The notes below the pieces were generated by a model. It ran no database searches. It saw nothing but the letters and a program-made list of their open reading frames with translations, and was not told where the DNA came from. The translations under genes were made by a program, and so were the position numbers. Positions 10,882 to 21,766 of a stretch of DNA of 37,979 bases are shown piece by piece. The stretch is from Diplocarpon mali (lineage: Eukaryota; Ascomycota; Leotiomycetes; Helotiales; Drepanopezizaceae), in contig JAENRP010000395.1 of NCBI GenBank assembly GCA_024741835.1, forward strand, positions 1 to 37,979, given 5' to 3'. The first letter of the stretch is position 1. Each line of letters starts with the position of its first letter.

Positions 10882-11881
10882 GCCGGATCCTTCTCAAGGT
10901 CCGCACTCCGGATCCAGATTGGCCCAAGCAGAACTTTGGTGGCATGAGGAGCAGCGTCATACTCGGAATCGGTACCAGCTCAGCTCGAGGGACAGGTGTG
11001 AGAGTGAGAACCACAGAGAGACATCGGGATACAGGAATCGCTGCCAGCACAGCTCGAGGGACAGGTGTGAGATTGAGAACTACAGAAAGACATCGGGATA
11101 CGGGGTTGTCGGCATTATGCCACGTGATCAATCACATGACAGCGAAGGCTTGGCAAATACTGTATTTACTCTTCTCTAGAGGAATAGCTTCGAGGGCAAG
11201 CTTTTACACACGAACATAATCCGACGTATTCGAGAAGCTTCACCTGTGCACACAACCACCTAATGTGATAGCAACAAGAACCAATTATGATCCGAGTCTG
11301 TAACAATGCTCTGGCCCCGTGTAAGTCGGTGGGAGGTAACAGCTTCGAGGTACTAGAGCGACACTGCTGGATGTTCCCAGCCAAACTTAGGGAGCCCCCG
11401 TATCGGGCTGACTGGCTTGCACGTGTACGATGGCCGAGTATTTTTTGTTTTGGATCTCGTCACGAATTCTTTCAGGCACCAACTCGTCGGATCTTCAGAC
11501 CATATCGATCGACACAGCACCAATACTTGCGTGTTTTGGAGACGCTCCTCTCCAAAGCAAGGTTCCCGAGCCCCAGCCCCAGAAGTGCCGAGTGGGCGAC
11601 CACCTTGACAGGTCTCCCCGGAGACACTGCGGATGGCCGCCGAGGGGGTGGAGGTTGGGTTCTCGCGGGCCTGGGGCGCGGCGGGTTTTGGACGAGGAGA
11701 CATGGGGCTAGGTGGTGATGAGAGCCGTAGGCCAGCACGTCTCAGATAGCGGATGGGAGGTGCCGATGCGCTAGATAGGATCTCCTGGAAAGAGCACAGC
11801 TTGTTCCGTGTTGGAGCGAGTTCGGGTGGCTAGGACTCTATTACAATACATCTCGCCAACCATATCCCTAACTGTCAGGCT
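10882..11881. other. Intergenic region between BTB gene and NTF2-like gene
   Basis: These are convergent genes, so this stretch holds the 3' ends of both. It contains a 69-bp tandem duplication at 10965-11102 and a GC-rich stretch at 11560-11720 with overlapping but unconvincing frames. I see no gene. Confidence 0.55.
10965..11102. repeat. Two-copy 69-bp tandem repeat
   Basis: Unit 1 (10965-11033) and unit 2 (11034-11102) both begin GGAATCG and share CAGCTCGAGGGACAGGTGTG and GACATCGGGATAC, with about nine substitutions between them. The repeat lies 84 bp after the BTB stop codon, probably in the 3' UTR. Confidence 0.85.
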
Positions 11882-12653
11882 CTACAGCTTCTTCTCGGGC
11901 GCCTCGCCCGTCCCACTCCCGTACCGGCGCACCGGCTCCTTGCCGGCGTTCCTATCCGCCTCAAAGACCCCCACCTCCTTGCTGTCCATGTGCTTGGCCA
12001 CCTGGTCGGCCTGCCACTTCTTGAACGTGAAGCCGAGCCCCTCGTGGCTGTAGTCCTTGTCGTTCGCCTGGTCCTTGTGGTACTTGACCCGGATGAAGTC
12101 GCTGTGCACCGTCTCCGGGTCCAGGGAGAGCGTGACCAGCGCGTTGATGGTGGCAGTCTTGGGGATGATCTTGAAGGTCCAGGATTGCTCGTTCTTGAAC
12201 TGGATGACCTCGTCGTCGCTGCGCACGATCTGGTAGCCTTCGTTCCGGGAGGCTTTGAAGAGTTTCGGGAGGGCGAACCATTGGCCGGCCATCTTGTAGC
12301 TAGGGGAATGTTAGATTTGCTCTGCTCTGCTTGTGGCTTGGTGGGGATAGGGACCGGTCGTTGGCATAGACGAATTGGTCATCGTAAACGCAATCTGGGG
12401 TGTATCTCTTGACTCGCTCGATGGTTGGCTCGCAGCTGTAGAGGGCGATGATGTCGTCGATGAGGGCTTGCCGAGCCTTGTCAAGAGGAAGAGACTTAGA
12501 TGGGTCTGGGTGCCAGTCTTCTGTCGCGGAGGTCTGGCGGACCTCGAAGTTCTCTCCTGGTAGTGATGCGGTGGCCATCTTGCGGGAGATGATTGGAGAT
12601 GTTTGGAAAAGCAGAGTATTGGCTGATCGCGCGAGTGATCTTGAAGTGAACAT
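11882..12653 (-). CDS. Conserved fungal protein, probably NTF2-like fold
   Basis: Two exons (12653-12355 and 12299-11882) with an intron at 12354-12300 (GTCCCT...CTAG) give 238 residues. The first about 25 residues (MFTSRSLARSANTLLFQ) are rich in Arg, Ser and hydrophobic residues with no acid, like a mitochondrial presequence. An internal Met26 (MATASLPGENF) would give a version without it. The core has LPLDKARQALIDDIIALYSC, RYTPDCVYDDQFVYANDRYKMAGQWF and SWTFKIIPKTATINALVTLSL, which I take to be a SnoaL/NTF2-like cone fold widely conserved in ascomycetes. The fold assignment is from memory of the family and is not proven here. No catalytic residues could be assigned. The C-terminus (KKWQADQVAKHMDSKEV) is charged and helical. 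Confidence 0.8.
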
Positions 12654-13050
12654 CGACGTATTCTACGCGGTTGAAGATGGGCTGGTATCGTAGCATATGT
12701 ATGATGTTCTTTTGCCTAGTGCACTCGGGGTGTAATGATGTCAGTCCATTCCACGTCATTGACTGTTTTGCCTCTGTACGGTCACGAGTCACAGCGGCTT
12801 CTGAACCCCAGCTAGATTGATGCATAAAGGAGCGAGACTCGTGTTCGGGTCGGTCATTGAATGCTCCCATGCCGTACTGATTGACGATGCTTCGGCGCCG
12901 AGACCGTGTAAACAAGGGAGATGTCGTTGTCATTCAAGAGTGAGCTAAGCGAGAACAACGATCTGCGTTGATCACAGGCGACAATTGCCAAATCGGGCTG
13001 TTTCCCAAGTCGGGAGAGCTCACTGGTTCCTTTTGCAGAGAAATTCTGTA
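12654..13050. other. Intergenic region between HET gene and NTF2-like gene
   Basis: About 400 bp lie between the HET stop (minus strand) and the NTF2-like start (minus strand). It should carry the HET 3' UTR and the NTF2-like promoter. I see no distinct motif. Confidence 0.5.
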
Positions 13051-14664
13051 TTAAATCCCCTTCGTTCCGTCTGCGAAGATAGGATGAATATCTACGACCC
13101 ACATTCTCTGGCCTCCAACTACCTCTTTTGATATCGAGACAGTGACGCGATGAATATCCTCGCGCAGTCCCATGGTCCTACACCCTCTCAAGAATCCATG
13201 TATCCTTTCCGCAGGATAGTCAATCCAATGATTGTCTGTGACCGGAAGGTCCTGGATAGAACGTTCCACTCCATGGGTCGTACAAAAGCAGATGGGATTG
13301 AAACTGTCGTCGAAGCCAAGCTTGAATACTGTATAATTACCACTGTCTCTGGACTCATACCATATCCTGCCTGCTGTTCCTCGTTCTCCAGTTTTTAACA
13401 AGAGGAGCCGCTCGTCGTCATCCCAGGCGTTTCGCGAGAGAATACTGTTCCGGTAGATCGGTTCGGGTTTATCGGGTGTTGAGTACCGGGAACCTTTGGC
13501 ATACAAGATCATTGGGGGTAAGGTTCGAACCCAGAATCCATACATTCGCTCTGCTTGTGGGAGAGTGACCCAGACTTGTTGTCGGACATATAGTTGTCTC
13601 GGATGTATCAAGCCGAAAAATCTCAGCTCGAAGGTAGTCAAGTCCCTCCCATCCAAGGACACTCGTGCCGCTTGGTCCTTCTCTGGTAAGAGCTTGAGAT
13701 ATATTCCAACCCGGCTGTCATATTTGTCCTCGATCTCGCAGTCAAGTGCTACGAAGTACGTGTCCATGGCCCACGGCAGGACGGCAAGCGTTATCGATAG
13801 ACCGAAGTTTGTAACAGCATATGGAACTTGACTGAGCCTGTTGACTGAAGGCACAATGTCGGAGGAGTCCTGAAAACTAGTTGGCGATCGCGCCAGCAGC
13901 CCTCGGTAGCCGCTATCAGAGCAACTCCATGCAAACAGCGAGTGGTCATTTGAATGTTTCATGATCTCTTCTTGGAGCCTGATAAACGCGCATTTTCCTT
14001 CGCCATATAACATCGGCATATTGACGCCGAAGATTCCGAGAAGACTGTAGGCCACGTCTTCGATCCTTGTTGTCGTTCGCTTCGAGGCCCATGACATTCT
14101 CTGCGCTACACTGAAAGATTCGAGGTCTGCTCCCTCAAGCTTCTTGCGGGGAATACCAGCAATCGCTGCGATTTGTTCGATCAGATCGTGCTTTGACCCG
14201 AGGTGTTCCCAGTTGGAATTGTAGAACTCGACGACAGAAGGCGCGATCAGTTCTTGCAAAGTCCATCCCCGAGACCACCAGGTGCTCCGCGCAAATCGGG
14301 ACTTCATAAGCGATCCGGTGTCCTGATCGCAGACCCCGTTCTCATCGACGTCGAATAAGTAGACAAAACAAACTTCTGCGTCCTCATACCATCGATACAT
14401 CGAGTTGATCGCCTCCGTCAACTCCGCGCTGCTCGACTTGTCGATACAGCAGGTATCGATCCAAGCATATTGCAAGTCGTGTTTGATGGCTTCCTCGCAG
14501 CATCTCTCTATCTTGGTGTTCCCAGCTTTACTTTTTGCGGTGCCATTCTTCATGTCGTAGATTGAAACCTCGCCATCCTGCCATCTGTGGGATAAAATAG
14601 CATATGGCGGGCAACCGCCCGAGAACTCTTCCAGCTCCAAGTCATTACAGTTGAGCAGACGCAT
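13051..14664 (-). CDS. HET-domain protein (heterokaryon incompatibility type)
   Basis: A single uninterrupted frame of 537 residues starts at ATG 14664. The N-terminal half is a HET domain with its usual blocks in order: PYAILSHRW (about residues 20-28), AWIDTCCIDKSSSAELTEAI (about 67-86) with NSMYRWYEDAEVCFVYLFD directly after, and FARSTWWSRGWTLQELIAP (about 123-141). After it comes the segment SVAQRMSWASKRTTTRIEDVAYSL then LGIFGVNMPMLYGEG, typical of the HET-D/HET-E-like subfamily. The C-terminal half is beta-rich and has no recognisable NACHT, WD40 or ankyrin repeats, so this is a stand-alone HET protein. HET domains resemble TIR folds and trigger cell death when non-self cells fuse; many copies in a genome have no known partner. 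No frameshift or stop is seen, so it could be active. Confidence 0.92.
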   Translation of the reverse strand: MRLLNCNDLELEEFSGGCPPYAILSHRWQDGEVSIYDMKNGTAKSKAGNTKIERCCEEAIKHDLQYAWIDTCCIDKSSSAELTEAINSMYRWYEDAEVCFVYLFDVDENGVCDQDTGSLMKSRFARSTWWSRGWTLQELIAPSVVEFYNSNWEHLGSKHDLIEQIAAIAGIPRKKLEGADLESFSVAQRMSWASKRTTTRIEDVAYSLLGIFGVNMPMLYGEGKCAFIRLQEEIMKHSNDHSLFAWSCSDSGYRGLLARSPTSFQDSSDIVPSVNRLSQVPYAVTNFGLSITLAVLPWAMDTYFVALDCEIEDKYDSRVGIYLKLLPEKDQAARVSLDGRDLTTFELRFFGLIHPRQLYVRQQVWVTLPQAERMYGFWVRTLPPMILYAKGSRYSTPDKPEPIYRNSILSRNAWDDDERLLLLKTGERGTAGRIWYESRDSGNYTVFKLGFDDSFNPICFCTTHGVERSIQDLPVTDNHWIDYPAERIHGFLRGCRTMGLREDIHRVTVSISKEVVGGQRMWVVDIHPIFADGTKGI

Positions 14665-17482
14665 CTCGGATTTACGGCGATGGGATATCGATGTCGTTGC
14701 TAGTCACCGGCGCACTGAGTTTGGGATGTCTCATAGCGACAGGCTTGATCGAGTGATATGCTGCAGCATCATACCTAATTGGAAGAGCGATCGGGCCGAT
14801 AACGAGCTCGACAGCTTTAGCCGGCACCATTGTCAGCATTTACGGGCGGGGCACGAAAACAAGAAAGTGCTTATAGATTCTCAGAAGCCAAAAGGCCTTC
14901 GCTGCACGTTTGAGAGCAGTGTCTTGTTCAGCGTCTGGCACTACTCTGCCCTCCATCTTAGGCCGTACGAAGGCCATCATCTTGTTAGATTGCCCCTCGG
15001 AAGATGCGTGAGGATGTCTTATGTCCCATATCTCGTGTAGATGCGTCTGACGCCAGGCATGAGATAGAGAGGCTATAGGTGTAATGGCCCTGATACACGT
15101 GATGTTCTAACCCAGGCCTAAGTGATGGCTGTCACCAGGAACAATCGACCTGGCGAGGCCACGAGTATCCTTTGACGCGACCATATTTGCGGCCAAAGAC
15201 TAGAACACACGATTGTTGTGCCGGGGAGAGAAGGGAGTCGAGTAAGAGATCGAGAACTTTACCGTTGCAGTGCCTGGAGAACGACATTGCGCATACACAG
15301 ATGGACGTACCTGATCGAATTCGGGGCTTTCCAGCAGCAAGAGCCGCAGTTGGTGCTCAACCTACCTACCCACGGATTGGCAATGAACGGGTCGCTGGAT
15401 GTACAGTTATTACCGTCACGTGGCGGAGCACATGATCTTCGCGATCGTTTCGTGGACACTCGATGCCGTGCCTCCCAGCACGAACACACGAATGCATGAC
15501 TGGCATCTCTATCCTTCAATTTGGCATCTCACCGTTTCACGCTATCACACACCGTCATCCCCATCGACCCACGCATGTTCTTGTCGTCAGGCTCGGAATT
15601 CCCCTCTCTACACTTCTCGCACATGGGCCGCATACGTTCTTCGCCTGGCCACTCGCGAATCCGACATCGCGTTGGCGTCCAGACGAGCTTACACACCGAG
15701 GCCGACACATGTTGTGATTCCGTTCATCTGTGCTGGCATGATGCGGCAGCGCCCGCCAAAAGGTGCTTCCTTTCAGTCTACGTGCTCGGTGTACGCTGGT
15801 CTTTTGCGACGGTCTCACACAACTTTTAGCTCGAGAGTTCCCGGAGTCGCCGTGTTCTTGGAGAGCTGGCTTTCCCTTTCCCACAGAGTTGTCCTCGGGG
15901 GAGCGGGTTTTCGGAAGATCCTCTTCGAACGGTTCCAGTTCTCGTCTGCTAGTCACGCACCCCGTTTTCACGTCCGCCGTGCCCCGGTTGCGGGGTTGGG
16001 AGATCTTCCTTGGGTCTTGAATATGCTAGCGTTCCAGGAGTGTGCGTCGTTCTTCTGTACTTGTTGCTCTGTAGATCTCGTCTGGTGCGCTTCGTGATTG
16101 CGAAGTTGCGGCGGCCTTTCGTTACATCCAAGATATACCGCGTGAGTCTTTGATTCGATGCGGAAATATGACTGAGACTTACCAGTGCAATAGACGGCTG
16201 CATGCGGAGATCTTCTTGCCTGGCAAGGGCCCTGACTTGGCTTTTCAAGCAAGCCCTCTCGTTGGCCGAGCAATTGACACAGCCGCGGGTGCAAGTACTC
16301 GAAGGAGCCGCGACGTGCTTCTGAGTAGAAAAGCGTCGCTCTGTTGCGCATTCATCGTCTTCGCTCAACTCCTCAAGCATTGCCCATTCTCTCCCACCGC
16401 GAGCTGCTCCTCAGAGTGCCGACTGAGTACACGCCGCTCGGCTGTCTCGCTGGCTCCGATGTGTGAGAGCCGCAAAACTCCTCATAATGCTTGGATGGGA
16501 ATACTCGAGCAAGTAATAGAGGCGACCAACACACTTGGAGTACAACTGCAGGACAGGTAGTACGTCGTAGGACTTGCGCCTTGCGCTGGAAGATTCAAAG
16601 CAGCTGTATTAAGAGGTTTTCGACTCGGGACGTCATCCGAGCTTTCATATCTAGACTGCCATTAAAGAAATCGAAACAATCCCAGACGCGCCCGGGCAGA
16701 AATCCCTGCGCCGGAGAAGCGATCCTCTACCCCAACGACAGCAGCAGCAGCAGCAACAACACCACCACCATCACCACCACCCCACAGCTCCACCTCTCAC
16801 CGCACGCGCACAACACCGCCCTTTCAAACCCAGCACTCCATCCCCGCCGGGCCGGCTTCGTCTCCAGCCCGGAGCCCTGCGAGCGGCCCTTCACTACCAC
16901 ATCCGGCTCCCCACTCCTCCACTCCCACTCCCCCTCCCACTCCCACTTCCCCCGCCGGGCCCGCAAGCGACAGCGACCTGCCCCGCCGAGATCATGATCA
17001 CCGCCGTCGCGATCGGCGGCCGGGGGAAGAGCGGCATGGCGCGCGTGCTGCGCGGGCGGGAGACGCGGGAGGATCCGTGTGTTGGTATCAGCATGTGTGC
17101 AGGTGAGTTACAGAGCCGCGACGGGATGTGGCGCGGTGCGGAGCGGGTGCGTTTCGAGAGGTTCGCGAGTCGCAGCGGTCTGTGGTGGGAGCTCGTTTCG
17201 CGGAGGAGGAGGGGGAGGAGGGGATCGATGGATATAGGCGGGGGTGATAAAGGGCGATGGAGTGGGGCGGCTAGGCGAGCCCCTTAGTATTGTTTTGGTG
17301 GACAAAGACAGGAAGCGAGGCTCTGGCGTGGGATCACTTGGCATTGTCATCGGCTCGGTTGGAGGGTCCTGGTAGTAGATGGCAGGTGAAGCAGCCCATT
17401 GAAGCTCCTCGTGACTGTACGCGATATTCCCACGTCGGCGCTCACTATGCAACTGACTGCCTCTCGTTCGTCCCATCGGCCC
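14665..17482. other. Intergenic region, no supportable gene (about 2.8 kb)
   Basis: It holds the HET promoter side and the 3' flank of the alcohol oxidase gene. Several overlapping open frames exist on both strands (for example 15399-16097 plus, 15949-16380 minus), but none shows a recognisable domain or a consistent exon structure. A CAG/CAA and CCA-rich tract lies at 16740-16785 and CCCACT repeats at 16915-16950. Confidence 0.5.
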
Positions 17483-20273
17483 TCATTTCGCACCCCCCAT
17501 CTCTCTCCCAATCCCCCGCGAGATGTGATCACAGATCGCCATGACAGTCACCATGGGATTCACCCCGCTCGCACTGGGAAACACACTCGCATCCGCCACG
17601 TACAAGCCCTCGGCGCCCCACACCCTGCCATCCGGATCCACGACACCATCTGCAGCGTTGACGGACATGCGATTGCTGCCCATCTGATGCGCCGAGGCAA
17701 AGAAAGCCAGGGGCGGTCTATTCCCGATGCGCTGCACCTCCGCAAGCCAGGCCGCGAAGGCCGGGTCGGTGATGCTCGGGTCGGCTTCCTCTCCCGGGTC
17801 GCGGATGAAAGGCGGCACGGCAGCGTTCATCAGATGGATCTCGCGCGCGCCTTCCACGTAGGCGATCCGACACACGGCCAGCACGCCTTCTAGTATATGC
17901 GCTCGGTCAAAGGCGCTGGGCGTGTACTGGATGCGAGGGCGCCCGCTGACCGCGTCGCGGTAGACGAGACCGGGGTCGCGGTCGCGCGCGATGGAGATGA
18001 AGCCGGCCATGTGGCGGAACTTGAGGGCGAGGGTTTTGTAGCCGAGGCCGGAGGTCCAGGGGAGGAGGACGAGGTTCCAGGAGGGGAGCATGCTGGTTGT
18101 TTCGAGCTTGGTGCCGTGTCCGTGCTGGTCTAGGTTTTCGAAGGTTGTACAGACGCTGGTGAGGATTCCGCCTGGGGGGGTGGGTTAATGGACTTTCTGG
18201 CCGGAAGGGGAGAAGAGGGGCGGGGGAACAAGGGAGAGATGACTACCTTCCCATGGCCGCACGTCCTCTTTGAAGACTGCGTTGATGGTGTTGACAGGGT
18301 GTAGGTAGAGGTTGCGTCCGATCTGGGGGTTCTGGCTGTGGTGTTAGTCGAAGTGTCAGTACGAGGTGGTAGATACATACCCTGAGACCGCTGTTTAGTA
18401 AGATGATGGGGCTCCAGAGAGAACCGCAGGATATAATGACTCTCCTGGCGCGGACAGTTACTTGTCGTACTGTCTTTCCGGACAAGGGGCCATCGACACC
18501 CCCGTGGCTATTTCTGGACACCCACTTTCGGCGAGTTAGCATGATCTGCAAGCTTCCGGATTCGGGAGTCTCTCGGCCTCGGCGAATATCCAGGATCTCG
18601 AGAAGTTTAGGACGGAGATGCAAATCTGTACATACTTTCCCCTTGACACCAACGGCTTTCTTGACGCCATCCGCTTCGTCAAAAAGCACATGATCGACAG
18701 TAAACCCCTCTGCGAACTCAGCTCCCGCTTTCGCAGCATCTGGCAGCCAGGAAACAACCGGTCCTTGCTTTTGACCCGACCCGCAACCGAGCGTACAGTG
18801 TCCGCACTTCATACCAGTCAGCAATGCATTTCGCAAACTCCACGCGATCTTTACTCTATGTCTCACGATCCCATCAAAGGGCGATTCTTGAAGGCAGATA
18901 GGCCCTGAGATCTCGGGAAGGACAGCCGGGATTCATCCTTACATAATGTTCCGCCCCACCAGTATTCTGAGGTACAGCTTTTGCATGATAACCAAGCTTC
19001 CTCGCCCCCTCGAGCAAAACTCGGTTAGCGTGGTTATGGCGAACATGCTCTGTAGAAGCGCCCATTCGCGCACAAACTCTATCGAGGCACTTCTGGAACT
19101 CGGCGGTCTCGAAGAACGTGAGGCCGCGGTCTTGAGCCCATTCCTTGCGGACGAACGATTGGGTTTGGAGGCTGGCTGACCACTTTGATAGGGTCAGTTT
19201 TGATTGTGCCCAAGGAAGAGGGACAGAAAGGTATTCTGTACCTGAGAGTTGGGAGACACGAGATGTGGAGACCGAGAAGTTGGGATGTACGCTTACATTA
19301 ACCGTCCCTCCACCACCCCAACTCGCACCAGCGACGACAGAAATCGAGCCATCAACACTCAACTCCGCACCCCCGTTCTCGAAGAGATGAATCCCAGCCG
19401 CCTCTTCCGTCATCGGGAGGTGGGCCGGGGCGAAGTAATACGCTTTGTCCACCACCAAAACCCGGTGTCCGGCTTCCGCAAGGTTCTTCGCGCACACAGC
19501 ACCACCGCATCCCGATCCCACAATCACGACGTCCGTGTCGATGGTCTCTGGCGCAGAGCCTGGCTCGAATTGCAAGAATCGGTAGTCATGTGACGAGTCT
19601 GGTTTGGAGTGATGGGGAAGGGGAGGGAAGCCGGAGAGGGTCTGGAAGGTAGGGCTGGATTTCAGCCAGATGGATTTGGCGATCACGGTCATCTGCTTGA
19701 AGATCTTGTTGAGAGGTGGGAGGTAGGAGAGGCGCCAGCTTTCGAGGATGGCTTCCCTGACGACGATGGGTTGGGCATGGAAAGGTGTTGTGTAGCCGGT
19801 TAGTAGCATGCTGCCGACTCGAGTGCTTGTTCGAGTCAGCATGCCGCAGAACTTGTTCTGAGCCATTCCGTTGACAGGTCAGATGAGACGTACTTGAGAG
19901 TCGCCAACACAATCCCCAGGCCTTTTCTCGCATCCTCGGGGACGTAGTCCCCCAAAGTCCGCGTGAGCAACTCCCGGAACCTGGGAATCTCGGATGGTCT
20001 CTCGTCGAGAAACTCATCCAACGCCTTGCTGTCAGGAGCATCGACGACCGTCTCTCCCAGGTAGGCGATTACCCCGCGGAATTCTGCGTCTGTTATTGTT
20101 TTTCGAGACTGAGATGCGGTTCCCGGGGAACTTTCGCGGCGGATGGAGGGCAGCACGGCGTCCATGATTGCTAGCAAGGTCGTCCAGTTTGCGTCGGTGA
20201 AGGGGTTCGCGGATGGTCCGTCTGGGAGCAGAGCTGGCAGGTGCCCGTTTCCTGAGAGGAGGGGGGCGGCCAT
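17483..20273 (-). CDS. Long-chain alcohol oxidase (FAO type, GMC oxidoreductase)
   Basis: Six exons (20273-19894, 19825-19297, 19182-18943, 18806-18381, 18331-18247, 18171-17483) join in phase to 782 residues, a normal length for fungal FAO. The ATG at 20273 has the strong context AACAACATGGCC. The FAD-binding GxGxxG lies in VVIVGSGCGGAVCAKNLAEA at about residues 226-245. ASWGGGGTVNWSASLQTQ follows across intron 2, then HYCGHCTLGCGSGQKQGP across intron 3. The C-terminal GMC domain has HQMGSN (His about 715) and GVNPMVTVM (Asn about 758), the likely catalytic His-Asn pair. These flavoenzymes oxidise long-chain fatty alcohols to aldehydes, making H2O2, in omega-oxidation and alkane/lipid use. 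There is no SKL-type C-terminus (it ends GGAK). Intron 2 (114 nt) is in frame, and intron 3 uses an AAG acceptor after a CTGAC branch point. Confidence 0.9.
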
Positions 20274-21589
20274 GTTGTTCTCTGTGAGGTCCCCTCTCAG
20301 GGGCTTCGGCGCCGGTGGCAACGTCTCCCGTAGATTTCGAAGCTGGAATCGTTCCAAGCCCTCCTTGACACTGTTTGCTTACAGCTGCTTCGATCGACCT
20401 CATCCGCAGTCCTGGTGCGTAGTATTGAGGAGAGAGATGCGTTCCCGGGGTTTGAGGCTCAACATATCCAGGTGAGGCCGGCTTCGCCTCGGTCCCAGCT
20501 GAGGTGTGGAGCTGAGCCAATCACAGAGGCTCATCTGGTTCGCTTATGGATATGCGGGGGCTAGCGTAAAACTCAATCGTGGCTTCGAGGACTTCGAGGT
20601 CAATGCCTGTGAAGTTATGTTTTGAATGGGGTCTTGCTGAGGGGTGCTACTAACGGCTTTGACATGCGATATGCCGCTCTTACTATACATACTGTGGTTG
20701 AATTATGAAAAAATAACACCCCCAAGTGCTTACCCGAGATTCTCGGAAGCTATGATAGCCGCGTTGGGATCTATTATGATTCAAAGGATTAGAGGACTAA
20801 CTAGTAAAGGGAATGCCCGAGAGTGATAGAGCAGCGATCAAGGCAAACGGTAGATGCACAAATCCTATGGAGCTGTGTAAGAGCACCCAGCATCTGATCT
20901 TGGTAATCTGCGCCTTGACCGAAAGATGTAGGTTATTATATTAGCCTTGTTACGAGGTACCCTGCTCACGTAGTGTTTGCTTGGCCTGTGACGGAGTACG
21001 ATGGTCAATTGACCAGACATCGAGGTCGGTCCCCTTGCCAGCAACCACACGCCGTGCTAGACCCTGTTGACGAGACGAGAGACCGTCGACCGGGCCCGAT
21101 TCCAGTCAAAACACCGCTGGCCTCGAGTCCTCATGCTTTCTTCCTCTTGCCTCGGCGCAGCATCTGCTCAAGCGCAAGACTATCAGATGGCTGGCCTCAA
21201 CAGGTTCCCGAACGGAGCGGCAGCTCTCTCGTCCACGTTCTCTGGCCTGCTCATCGCGACCGTCGCGACCCTGCGTGTCCGTGATCCTTAAGGAACATTC
21301 CGCGGACTGGGAAGACCCAACAACTCCCACCACTGCGTTTGCCCGGATTCTTCGCATGCCACGCGGCCTCGCCCCATGGCGTCACCTCTCCCGCTCCCCA
21401 GGTAGTTCTCGCGGCTCCAAAGTCGGGCGTGGGGCATACTATGTTATACATGGCATGTATACATGCGCGTTCCTGATCCTCGCTTTATTCGGATGGGTAC
21501 GGCCCTTTTCGTTTTACTGCTCACTGAGAGGGGTCGCTACGCTTGCAGCATGACCGGGCTCTGATCCTCAGCGAGCTGGTCCGACTTGC
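20274..21589. other. Intergenic region between alcohol oxidase gene and transposon block
   Basis: The part nearest 20274 should hold the alcohol oxidase promoter and leader. The frame continues open upstream of the ATG but with no other ATG. No other gene could be supported. Base composition is ordinary until the transposon boundary at 21590. Confidence 0.5.
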
Positions 21590-21594
21590 CATCC
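21590..21594. repeat. Target-site duplication CATCC, left copy
   Basis: CATCC directly abuts the left end of the outer element and is repeated exactly at 34417-34421. Five bases is the usual duplication length for Ty1/copia integration. Confidence 0.9.
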
Positions 21595-21766
21595 TGTCGT
21601 GCTGTATTTAGAGGTGGATTCTCAGTGGTGGCAGAAGCTTGTAAAATTCTACTCTAACTGTATACCTAAGCTCCCTTTATAGAAGTGCTTCATAGCCACT
21701 TTAGGGGTATATTACATAAGCTAGTCCTTAAATGCCTTAGTGCCTAAGGCTCCTTATAGCGCAATA
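21595..21766 (-). repeat. Outer element LTR (left copy, 3' LTR on the sense strand)
   Basis: It is 172 bp, the same length as the right copy, and differs by 19 transitions with no transversions or gaps that I can see. Its outward half (about positions 1-70) keeps the unmutated G states, whereas positions from about 72 to 172 carry 12 C-to-T or G-to-A changes. It begins TGTCG at the outer end. Confidence 0.93.

Noticed and set aside
13520..13535. tRNA T-loop-like GGTTCGAACCC
   Set aside because: It lies inside the HET coding region and no cloverleaf could be formed around it.
15399..16380. Open frames of 140-230 codons between the HET and alcohol oxidase genes
   Set aside because: They overlap each other on both strands with no conserved motif. 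A Cys-rich stretch near 16290 does not fit the Zn2Cys6 spacing.
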